Below the pieces are notes generated by a model. It did not search any database. It had not been told where the DNA came from and saw nothing but the letters and a program-made list of their open reading frames with translations. A stretch of DNA of 64,000 nucleotides. It comes from an uncultured bacterium. Its GTDB lineage: Bacteria; Cyanobacteriota; Vampirovibrionia; Gastranaerophilales; Gastranaerophilaceae. Positions 1 to 6,347 of this stretch are shown here, one piece after another (within the stretch, counting starts at the first letter, position 1; each line of letters starts with the position of its first letter). Location of the stretch: NCBI GenBank assembly GCA_905216055.1, contig CAJMSH010000004.1:1-64000 (forward strand), given 5' to 3'. A program made the translations under genes and the position numbers.

Positions 1-31
1 GCCTGGGAAGATAACTCGTTGCCAGCGCCTA
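1..31 (+). rRNA. rrf: 5S rRNA, 3' end only (partial)
   Basis: The first ~30 bases match the 3' third of bacterial 5S rRNA as I know it: a CTGGGA(A)GA strand, then a TAACTCGTTGCCAG segment that corresponds to the conserved GTAGGTCGTTGCCAG end. A strong terminator follows directly, as expected at the end of an rRNA operon. The rest of the gene, and the 3' strand's helix I partner, lie outside the window. Identification is by eye; the exact 3' end is uncertain by a few bases. Confidence 0.7.
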
Positions 32-38
32 ATTTAAG

Positions 39-76
39 AGGACTAATAGAGAGCAGTTTCTATTAGTCCTTTTTTT
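39..76 (+). terminator. Rho-independent terminator of the rRNA operon
   Basis: A perfect 12-bp stem (AGGACTAATAGA at 39-50 with its complement at 59-70) has an 8-nt loop and runs into a T tract at 69-76. It lies 8 nt after the apparent end of 5S rRNA. The following stretch, about 77-244, is AT-rich with no gene that I can see. Confidence 0.92.
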
Positions 77-244
77 ATTGCTTTTTTAATTGTTTTTTTA
101 TTTTTAATAAAAAAAGAGCTTTAGCATTTGCATAAAGCTCGGTTGGAATTAAGAATAGCTGGAAGTATGAAAAAGATTTATATTATTATTTAATGTAAAT
201 TGTGTTTGAAAAGCAATTAATCAGTTGGGCAATATTTTTTATTG

Positions 245-250
245 TATAAT
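245..250 (+). promoter_or_regulatory. -10 box 6 nt before an ATG (leaderless candidate)
   Basis: A perfect TATAAT ends 6 nt before the ATG at 257, so transcription would start at about the A of the start codon. There is no Shine-Dalgarno sequence. The -35 region (around 221-230, containing TTGGGC) is poor, which keeps confidence moderate. The same layout recurs at five other genes in this window. Confidence 0.45.
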
Positions 251-256
251 TTATTT

Positions 257-679
257 ATGAGAAAGAAGTATAAAAATAAAATAGTCTCTTTTGTTATTTC
301 GATTGTTCTCATTGCTTGTGGAATTTTGTATTTAGAACTTAATTATGTGCCTAAGAGTTTGTATAATATTCAGACAATGAAAAGTAATCAAAATGAAGCT
401 TATTATGTTGGGCAGTGGTGTACTCCTAGTTTTGGAAAAATGGAATTTAGGCTTTGGGATATGACTAGAGTTGATTGTTTGACTAAGGATTATGCGATCG
501 AGTTTGATTTTGCAAAAAAGTGGGCGGAAAGTGTTGGACAAGCTTTGTATTATGCAGAAATGACTCATAAAAAGCCTGCTGTTGTTTTAATTTTGCAAAA
601 TTTAGCTGATATGCGATATGTAAAACGAGTTGAAAGAGTTAATAAAGGAATTCAGATATTTTTGATTAAGGCATTTTAA
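257..679 (+). CDS. Small single-pass membrane protein, unknown function
   Basis: A 140-residue protein that I do not recognise. A basic start (MRKKYKNK) is followed by one hydrophobic segment at about residues 8-28, then a soluble domain of about 110 residues with two cysteines (in QWCTP and RVDCLT), so it is probably an anchored extracytoplasmic protein. An upstream in-frame TTG at 242 exists, but ATG 257 is preferred because it sits exactly 6 nt after a TATAAT box; no ribosome site precedes either. It lies alone between the rRNA operon and the zinc-ribbon gene, on the same strand. The base composition matches its neighbours. Confidence 0.6.
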   Translation: MRKKYKNKIVSFVISIVLIACGILYLELNYVPKSLYNIQTMKSNQNEAYYVGQWCTPSFGKMEFRLWDMTRVDCLTKDYAIEFDFAKKWAESVGQALYYAEMTHKKPAVVLILQNLADMRYVKRVERVNKGIQIFLIKAF

Positions 680-698
680 AGATTTTGATTAAGCTTTG

Positions 699-726
699 TT
701 GACATTTTTATAGAAATAATTATTAA
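699..726 (+). promoter_or_regulatory. Sigma-70 promoter for a leaderless transcript
   Basis: A consensus -35 TTGACA (699-704), a 16-nt spacer and a -10 TATTAA (721-726) end 6 nt before the ATG at 733. There is no ribosome binding site between the -10 box and the ATG, so the mRNA would begin at or within a base of the start codon. Confidence 0.6.
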
Positions 727-732
727 ATAGAT

Positions 733-1116
733 ATGACTATTTTGGAGTTATTGAAATTTAATAAGGTATGTGAGCATAGTAGAATACAACCGGATGTTGA
801 TTTTGCTTATTGCCCTGATTGCGGAGAATTGATTGAAAATCAATGGTATCTTGTAAGATGTGCTTGTTGCGGAGTAAAGCTTCGTGGAGTGATTAAGAAA
901 GGAAGAATAATTCCTGAAAAACATTTTTGTCACAATTGCGGTTGTGAGGATTTTGTTGTTGAGAGAATAAACAAAATTAATTTTATAGATATAAGTTACG
1001 CTGTGCTTGTCAAGGCTGTTGTAAAAAATAATGATTTTAAATTTACGCAAAGCTGGGTTGAAAGAGATTTTAGAACATCAAACTACAAACCGCGATTGCT
1101 GCAAGAATACTTATAG
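733..1116 (+). CDS. Zinc-ribbon protein, unknown function
   Basis: A 127-residue protein with paired cysteines in zinc-ribbon spacing: CPDCG at about residues 27-31, CACCG at about 44-48 and CHNCGC at about 67-72, plus C13. This suggests one or two structural zinc sites; such small proteins often bind nucleic acid or partners, but no function can be named. It starts at ATG 733 behind a consensus leaderless-type promoter. The last 47 bp (1070-1116) overlap the convergent spmB gene, so about 15 C-terminal residues are antisense to SpmB's C-terminus. The cysteine pattern argues strongly that it is a real gene despite the overlap. Confidence 0.65.
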   Translation: MTILELLKFNKVCEHSRIQPDVDFAYCPDCGELIENQWYLVRCACCGVKLRGVIKKGRIIPEKHFCHNCGCEDFVVERINKINFIDISYAVLVKAVVKNNDFKFTQSWVERDFRTSNYKPRLLQEYL

Positions 1117-1603
1117 CATCTGCAAGTAAGCCAACTACTAAAGCATAGCGTAATTTTGAAATTCCAACGGCTCCAAAGTACACGGCTAATACATAAAAAG
1201 TGGTTTCGCTTGAACCAATCATAACTGCAGACAGTTTTGTTGCATAATCATCAGGTCCAAGTGTATGTGCTATATCTGAAAATACGCCAAGTGCTGCTGA
1301 GCCTGAAAGTGGTCTTACAAGCATTATAGGGATTGTGTCTGCAGGAATATGAAAATATGTAAGTAACGGGGCAAAAATATGTTGTATTAAATCAATAATT
1401 CCAGAGGCTCTAAACATTGAAATCCCGACAATTATTGCAACAAGATACGGGATTATATTTATTGCGACTTTAAATCCGTCTTTTGCGCCTTCTGTAAAAG
1501 TTTCATAAAGCGGAACTTTTTTGAATAAGCCCATTGTTAAAATTAAAATGAGTATTGCAGGTAGTGCCCATAGAGAAATTATGTTCATTAATGTTTGAAA
1601 CAT
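1070..1603 (-). CDS. spmB: Spore maturation protein B-like membrane protein
   Basis: A 177-residue, very hydrophobic protein with the Gate (nucleoside-recognition) domain of SpmB: EGAKDGFKVAINIIPYLVAI in the first half and RPLSGSAALGVFSD with GSSETTFYVLAVYFGAVG in the second, as in Bacillus SpmB. It starts 2 nt after the spmA stop, with its GGAGG ribosome site inside the spmA end, so the two are translationally coupled. In sporulating Firmicutes the pair affects spore-core dehydration. Here no sporulation genes are seen, and SpmAB homologues are widespread in non-sporulators with unknown, probably transport-related, roles. The 3' end overlaps the zinc-ribbon gene by 47 bp. Confidence 0.85.
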   Translation of the reverse strand: MFQTLMNIISLWALPAILILILTMGLFKKVPLYETFTEGAKDGFKVAINIIPYLVAIIVGISMFRASGIIDLIQHIFAPLLTYFHIPADTIPIMLVRPLSGSAALGVFSDIAHTLGPDDYATKLSAVMIGSSETTFYVLAVYFGAVGISKLRYALVVGLLADAISILAAIAVCSLMF

Positions 1604-1605
1604 CT

Positions 1606-2208
1606 TTATTTATCCTCCATAGAACTGCTTTGCGGTTTCCAAAAATTCTGGAATATTTTTGCAAGCCCAATTGCACAAATAAAAGATATCCCTGTTACAA
1701 GAAGTGTTGGGGCAATTATTTCTGTTGGATTTTTGTATCCTATACTGATTAATATTGCAATTACTGTTGCAGGAATTAATTGAAAGCCTGCTGTGTTCAT
1801 TGCAAGAAACATACACATCGCATTTGATGCTGAATTTTTATCTTTATTATGCTTTTGCAATTCTTCCATTGCTTTGATTCCTATTGGAGTTGCTGCATTT
1901 GTTAAGCCGAAAGCATTGGCAGAAAAACTCATTGCAATATCTCCTATGGCCGGTGAATCTTCGGGAATTTCGTTAAAGAGCTTCTTTGTAATAGGCTTTA
2001 TAAGCTTTGAAATAATATTAATAAGTCCGCATTTGTCTGCGATGTTCATCATTCCAAGCCAAAATGCCATTATCCCGATAAGGGAAAATGCAACCTTTAC
2101 AGAAAGTTCTGCTCCTGAAAGGATTGAATTAACTACCTCATTTAACCTTCCGTTGATTGCACCAACAATAATAGAAATTACTATTAAAAAATAGAAAATG
2201 TAATTCAT
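1606..2208 (-). CDS. spmA: Spore maturation protein A-like membrane protein
   Basis: A 200-residue membrane protein that is the partner of the following spmB. It has the Gate domain, with family landmarks: a GAELSVKVAFSLIGIMAFWLG stretch near residues 32-52, AFGLTNAATPIGIKAMEEL near 100-118, and the MNTAGFQLIPATVIAI helix. It begins at ATG 2208 and forms a two-gene minus-strand operon with spmB. The function in a non-sporulating organism is unknown; the domain is related to nucleoside transporters, so a small-molecule permeation role is plausible. The family call is firm, the role is not. Confidence 0.85.
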   Translation of the reverse strand: MNYIFYFLIVISIIVGAINGRLNEVVNSILSGAELSVKVAFSLIGIMAFWLGMMNIADKCGLINIISKLIKPITKKLFNEIPEDSPAIGDIAMSFSANAFGLTNAATPIGIKAMEELQKHNKDKNSASNAMCMFLAMNTAGFQLIPATVIAILISIGYKNPTEIIAPTLLVTGISFICAIGLAKIFQNFWKPQSSSMEDK

Positions 2209-2265
2209 AGACTTATTAAATCATTAATATGAATTGAGGTCAATTTTTATTAATTTGTTAAATTT

Positions 2266-2883
2266 TTATCTTCTGTGATGTCTTGGATGCCTGTCATAAT
2301 GATGGTGAGGCATATTATACCAAAAAGGATTATAATAAAGTGGAGGTAGTGGATATCCAACTTCTGGTGGGTACAATATATTAACTTTATTTGCTTCGTA
2401 GTAGTCTTTCATTATTTCTTTATACTCATTGTAATTTATAGTATTGGGATTTGAATCCTCTTCATTGTATGTCTCTGATAATACTTTAAACTGATTTTTG
2501 ATACGTTGTATATCATATTGATTGTATGGAGTATTAAATCTTATTTTGTTGTTTTGATCTGTTCTGAGGACTTCATTTACTGAAATTGTACCGTTAGAAT
2601 TTCCATTATCATCGATTTCATTAAAGATTTGTTTTTGAGATTTTTCTCCATTAAAATTTTTTAAATCTCCAATAACGAAGCAATCAGGTACTGTTCCTGG
2701 AATATAAGTTGTAGTAATTGGTGTTATTGGCGGAATGTAATAATATTGAGCTTTTGCATCTGTTATAGGAGCAGTTGTTGCGAGTGCTATTGCTGCAGCT
2801 CCTGCAGCATTTTTAAGTTTATTTTTTTTCTCGCCCAAAAAAGACTTGTTGCTTTGATAATTTTGTATAGCCGAAATTCTCAT
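2266..2883 (-). CDS. NFxG-tagged protein with EF-hand-like loops
   Basis: A 205-residue protein of no family that I recognise. It starts with a short tag (KSFLGEK, residues 13-19) similar to the NFxG tags of three other proteins in this window, then a hydrophobic Ala-rich segment (about 25-40) ending in TDAKAQ. A Pro/Tyr-rich stretch follows. Residues 93-104 fit an EF-hand calcium loop (Asn at 1, 3 and 5, Gly at 6, Ile at 8, Glu at 12), and about 140-151 is a degenerate second loop. The C-terminus is Tyr/His/Arg-rich (HHHYDRHPRHHRR). It has a GAGGGG ribosome site about 11 nt before ATG 2883 and appears monocistronic. Likely envelope-associated; inference only. Confidence 0.6.
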   Translation of the reverse strand: MRISAIQNYQSNKSFLGEKKNKLKNAAGAAAIALATTAPITDAKAQYYYIPPITPITTTYIPGTVPDCFVIGDLKNFNGEKSQKQIFNEIDDNGNSNGTISVNEVLRTDQNNKIRFNTPYNQYDIQRIKNQFKVLSETYNEEDSNPNTINYNEYKEIMKDYYEANKVNILYPPEVGYPLPPLYYNPFWYNMPHHHYDRHPRHHRR

Positions 2884-2967
2884 AAATAAATACCCCTCAT
2901 TTTAGACCATAAAATAATGATATAAAATAAAGGGGTGATTTGTTTATTTTTTAAGAAAAATTTACAA

Positions 2968-3252
2968 TTACTTATTTGTTAATCTGTGGAATATTTGTTT
3001 AATTATAGAAGGTTTTTTGAATGGTTTATTTAAATCCTCAACAAGGTTAATTGTTTGTAAATTCTTATTATAAGCCCTTTTCCAATTTTTAATAACTTGT
3101 ATTGGATTATGTACAGATTCTCCTGTATGTTCTTTTAAACTTGTGTAAAATCTTAAATCTAATCCTGTTAATTCTTTTTTTGAAGCACGAGTAATATATC
3201 TTCTGTCTCTTGTTGCAGTTATTGCAGCATTTATCATTTTGTTAATTCTCAT
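2968..3252 (-). CDS. Small basic protein, unknown function
   Basis: A 94-residue lysine/arginine-rich protein (MRINKMINAAITATRDRRY...) that is not recognised. The open frame extends upstream to 3408, but that extension runs through the terminator hairpin and the end of the synthetase gene. ATG 3252 is chosen because a GAAAGG ribosome site lies 5 nt before it. A run of eight C on this strand (3289-3296) lies 37 nt upstream, in the likely promoter. There are no membrane segments and no known motifs. Confidence 0.5.
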   Translation of the reverse strand: MRINKMINAAITATRDRRYITRASKKELTGLDLRFYTSLKEHTGESVHNPIQVIKNWKRAYNKNLQTINLVEDLNKPFKKPSIIKQIFHRLTNK

Positions 3253-3288
3253 TTTTTGCCTTTCTTGTGTAAATGTATTGTTTCCTAC

Positions 3289-3296
3289 GGGGGGGG
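3289..3296 (-). repeat. 8-base homopolymer (C8 on the minus strand)
   Basis: A G8 run on the plus strand is exceptional in such AT-rich DNA. It lies between the synthetase terminator and the start of the small basic gene. Read on the minus strand, it falls within a 17-nt gap between TTTACC and TACATT, a possible weak promoter, so length changes could alter spacing. That role is inference. Confidence 0.6.
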
Positions 3297-3297
3297 T

Positions 3298-3332
3298 AAA
3301 AACCGGCCTTCTATGTTTAATAAAAGACCGGT
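3298..3332 (-). terminator. Terminator after the acyl-CoA synthetase gene (bidirectional)
   Basis: On the minus strand, ACCGGTC pairs with GGCCGGT (7 bp, one wobble pair) across a 17-nt loop and is followed by TTTTT. A T run is also present on the plus side (3335-3342), so it could act both ways. It lies 43 nt after the stop of the synthetase gene. Confidence 0.75.
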
Positions 3333-3374
3333 AATTTTTTTTATTGCTATTATTATTAATTTTATTAACTTTTA

Positions 3375-5534
3375 TTAACCACAACAGCAAGATGAAGCGC
3401 AAGTGCATCCTAAAGCTTCTTTAGCTTCTTCAAGTCTTACCTTGATACGTCCGTCAACTGCGATTCCTTCACCAGTTGTTTCAGAAATTAACAATGGGTT
3501 AATATCTAATTCATCGATGAATTTGTAATCGTTTACAAGTTGAGACAATCTCAATAATGTTTCTTGAATTTGATCGATTTGTGCTGGTTTTGTACCTCTT
3601 GCACCTTCTAACAATTTGTATGCTTTTACTGATTTAATCATATCCATAGCATCGATATCTGTTAAAGGAGCAATTCTGAATGTTACGTCTTTCATAACTT
3701 CAACGAATACACCACCAAGACCGAACATCATCATAGGACCGTATTGTGGATCTGTTGCGATACCGCAAACCATTTCACGATTACCTTTAACCATTTCTTG
3801 AATGATTACACCTTCAAGACCTTCTAACAAACCTTTTGCTTCAAGTCTTTCTAGTAATCCTTTGTATTCTCTTCTCAATTGTTCTTCTGATTTGATGTTA
3901 ACAACAACACCGCCTACATCTGTTTTGTGTGAAGTTGTTTTTGAAGTCATTTTCATTACAACTGGGTATCCGATTGAATTTCCAAGTTCAACAACTTCTT
4001 CTTCGTTTGTTGCTAAACCGTATTTGCAAGCTCTGATACCGTATGCTTGTAATACATCGATTGATTCAAGAGTTGTAAGTTGAGCTCTGCCTTCAGAGAT
4101 AGATTTTTTAATGATTTTTTCAACTTTTGCTCTATCTACATCGTAGCAAGGAATTTTGCCTTCAGGTCTTTCCATCCATAATCTTTGTTGATTTAATCTG
4201 TTCAAACCGTCAGCAGCTTCTTCTGCATACATAAAGAAAGGCATATTAACATCCATATCTGAAAGTTTAGAGAAGAATTCGCTCTTAGTCATGAATACAC
4301 CGATAATTGGTTTTTCAGGATGTTCTGCTTTGATTTCCATTAAAGCTTTAGCAACATCGATATCTTTCAATCCTAAGAATGGAAGATAAATTGTGATAAT
4401 CATATCAACATTTTCATCAGCGATAACTGTTTCAAGAGTTTGTTTGTAGTGTTCGATAGGAGCTGATGCAATCATATCGATTGGGTTTTTAACTGATGCT
4501 GCTGATGGTAAGAAGCTTCTTAATTTATCTTTTGTAGCATCAGAAATTTTAGCCATTTGCATACCGTATTCGCATACAGCATCTGTTGCCATAATACCAG
4601 GACCACCTGAGTTTGTGATAATAGCTACTCTGTCGCCTTTTGGAATTGGGCAGTTTGCAAATACTTTAGCTGTTGCAAATAAGTTTTTCAAAGAAAATTC
4701 TCTGATTACACCTGATTGATGTAACAATGCTGCTGCAGCTTTATCAGCACCTGCTAATGAACCTGTGTGAGATGATGCTGCTGAAGCACCTGCTGCTGAA
4801 CGACCTGATTTAAGAGCTAAGATTGGTTTTTTCTTAGTTACTCTTGAAGCTAATTTTCTGAAGTTTGCTGGATTTTGAATTGATTCCATGTATAACAAGA
4901 TTTGTTCTACATCGTCATCGTTTTCCCAATATTCGATAGCTGTTTCAGCGTTAACATCAGCTTGGTTACCAATTGAAATGAATTGTGCAAAACCTAGGTT
5001 TAAGTCTTTCAAAATATTTAAAATACCGCCGCCTAATGCACCTGATTGAGATACGAAACCGATGTTTCCACGTTCAGGAAGTGATTCTGCGAAACATCCG
5101 TCCATTCTGATTTCTGGGTTAGTGTTTACAACACCCAAGCAGTTTGGACCTACACATCTCATACCATATTCTTTAATTTTTTCAACTAATTGTTTTTCTA
5201 ATTCAGCACCATCTTTACCAGTTTCTTTGAAGCCTGCTGTGATGATACATAAACCTTTGATGCCCTTTTCGTGGCATTGGTCAATTGTTGATAAAACAAA
5301 TTTTGCGTTTACAACGATAATTGCAAGATCGATTTCGCCAGGAACTTCCAATACAGAAGTGTAAGCTTGAAGACCTTCAATGATACCGCCTTTTGGGTTT
5401 ACAGGATAAATTTTACCGTTGAATTTGTATTCCTGTAATCTTTTCATAATATCAGAACCGATAGTATGTTCTTTTGTTGAAGCACCGATAACCGCAATTG
5501 ATTTCGGTTTCATAATTTTGTCTAAAAGATTCAT
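3375..5534 (-). CDS. acd: ADP-forming acetate/acyl-CoA ligase
   Basis: A 719-residue fused alpha-beta enzyme that converts acyl-CoA, ADP and Pi to acid, CoA and ATP; it gives substrate-level ATP from acetyl-CoA in fermenting cells. Residues about 1-130 are the CoA-binding Rossmann domain (SIAVIGASTKEHTIG, VGPNCLGVVN). The succinyl-CoA-ligase-like domain carries the phosphorylated histidine in SSHTGSLAG (about 257). The C-terminal ~220 residues are the ATP-grasp domain (GYPVVMKMTSKTTSHKTDVGG, GPMMMFGLGGVFVEV). The tail CTCASSCCCG is a cysteine cluster that I do not know from this family. Single gene with its own terminator. The exact substrate preference cannot be read from the sequence. Confidence 0.9.
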   Translation of the reverse strand: MNLLDKIMKPKSIAVIGASTKEHTIGSDIMKRLQEYKFNGKIYPVNPKGGIIEGLQAYTSVLEVPGEIDLAIIVVNAKFVLSTIDQCHEKGIKGLCIITAGFKETGKDGAELEKQLVEKIKEYGMRCVGPNCLGVVNTNPEIRMDGCFAESLPERGNIGFVSQSGALGGGILNILKDLNLGFAQFISIGNQADVNAETAIEYWENDDDVEQILLYMESIQNPANFRKLASRVTKKKPILALKSGRSAAGASAASSHTGSLAGADKAAAALLHQSGVIREFSLKNLFATAKVFANCPIPKGDRVAIITNSGGPGIMATDAVCEYGMQMAKISDATKDKLRSFLPSAASVKNPIDMIASAPIEHYKQTLETVIADENVDMIITIYLPFLGLKDIDVAKALMEIKAEHPEKPIIGVFMTKSEFFSKLSDMDVNMPFFMYAEEAADGLNRLNQQRLWMERPEGKIPCYDVDRAKVEKIIKKSISEGRAQLTTLESIDVLQAYGIRACKYGLATNEEEVVELGNSIGYPVVMKMTSKTTSHKTDVGGVVVNIKSEEQLRREYKGLLERLEAKGLLEGLEGVIIQEMVKGNREMVCGIATDPQYGPMMMFGLGGVFVEVMKDVTFRIAPLTDIDAMDMIKSVKAYKLLEGARGTKPAQIDQIQETLLRLSQLVNDYKFIDELDINPLLISETTGEGIAVDGRIKVRLEEAKEALGCTCASSCCCG

Positions 5535-5610
5535 TTTTTCATCCTTTCTTTTTTTATTTTTTATTTTTGGTTATTAGTATAAAACTTTTTGATAAACATC
5601 TGTATTACTA

Positions 5611-6225
5611 TTAATATCCGTTGACAATCCATTCTCTGACGCGGAATTTTGCGCCTAAATCGGTTGCAATTTTTTCACATTTTTCAAGGTCAAGATGTCT
5701 GCCTTTGTATCCTTCTACAACGCTTGCGACAACTGAAATTTTTTCATCGGCACAAGCTTTGATGAATTTTTTTACTTCATCATAGGCGTTTTCAAATTTT
5801 GGTTGAGAAAGTTCGTCATATTCTTCTTTTGTTGCGCCGTTTAAGCTTACGGAAAATTCATCAATAAGACCTTTTAATTCCGGAACAACATTTCTTTTGT
5901 ATACAAAATTTGCATGGCCGTTTGTGTTAATTCTGATTTTAATTTCGGGGTATTTGTCTTTAATATATTTAGCGACTTGTTTCAATTCTTCCAATTTTAA
6001 CATTGGTTCACCGTAGCCACAGAAAATTACTTCTTTGGTCGGTTCAAATGTTTCAAATTGTTTAATAACGTCTTGAGCTGTTGAATTTTCATCATCAAGC
6101 CAAAGCTCTTGACCTTTAACATCGCTTTTATCTCTTCTAAGGCAAAAGATGCAATCATTTGTACATCTGTTTGTCAGATTTATATAAATTTTTCCATCGA
6201 GTAAATATACTAAAGTATTTGCCAT
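5611..6225 (-). CDS. Small radical SAM protein, TatD-associated type
   Basis: A 204-residue radical SAM protein. It has the CX3CX2C cluster motif CTNDCIFC at about residues 21-28, the SAM-binding GYGEPML (about 69-75), and a short C-terminal end without auxiliary cluster cysteines. Length and layout match the family often found fused or linked to TatD nucleases, whose function is unknown. No tatD gene is next to it here. It is monocistronic; the downstream synthetase starts 76 nt later on the same strand. The reaction is unknown. A 7-carboxy-7-deazaguanine synthase-like role was considered but the motif order does not support it. Confidence 0.75.
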   Translation of the reverse strand: MANTLVYLLDGKIYINLTNRCTNDCIFCLRRDKSDVKGQELWLDDENSTAQDVIKQFETFEPTKEVIFCGYGEPMLKLEELKQVAKYIKDKYPEIKIRINTNGHANFVYKRNVVPELKGLIDEFSVSLNGATKEEYDELSQPKFENAYDEVKKFIKACADEKISVVASVVEGYKGRHLDLEKCEKIATDLGAKFRVREWIVNGY

Positions 6226-6285
6226 GACTAGCCTTTCGATAATTTTATTATCGCACGGGCAAAAATTTTTTACAAGTAATTTGCC

Positions 6286-6314
6286 TTGAAAAATATTAAA
6301 AGATATATTATAAT
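6286..6314 (+). promoter_or_regulatory. Promoter of the prepilin-like gene
   Basis: TTGAAA (6286-6291), a 17-nt spacer and TATAAT (6309-6314) form a near-consensus sigma-70 promoter. An AAGGAG ribosome site (6336-6341) lies 6 nt before ATG 6348. Together they place the true start of the gene upstream of the G tract. Confidence 0.75.
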
Positions 6315-6347
6315 AAGAATATAAGTAATATATGAAAGGAGTGCTTT

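Noticed and set aside
1070..2208. Sporulation locus suggested by spmA/spmB
   Set aside because: These genes occur widely in non-sporulators and no other spore gene is present in the window; GerMN likewise is not specific.
3253..3408. N-terminal extension of the small basic protein up to 3408
   Set aside because: It would run through the synthetase terminator and coding end; ATG 3252 has a ribosome site.
5062..5364. Long antisense open frames inside the synthetase, GH13, secA and mutL genes
   Set aside because: They are shadows of strongly supported coding frames, lack ribosome sites and encode nothing recognisable.
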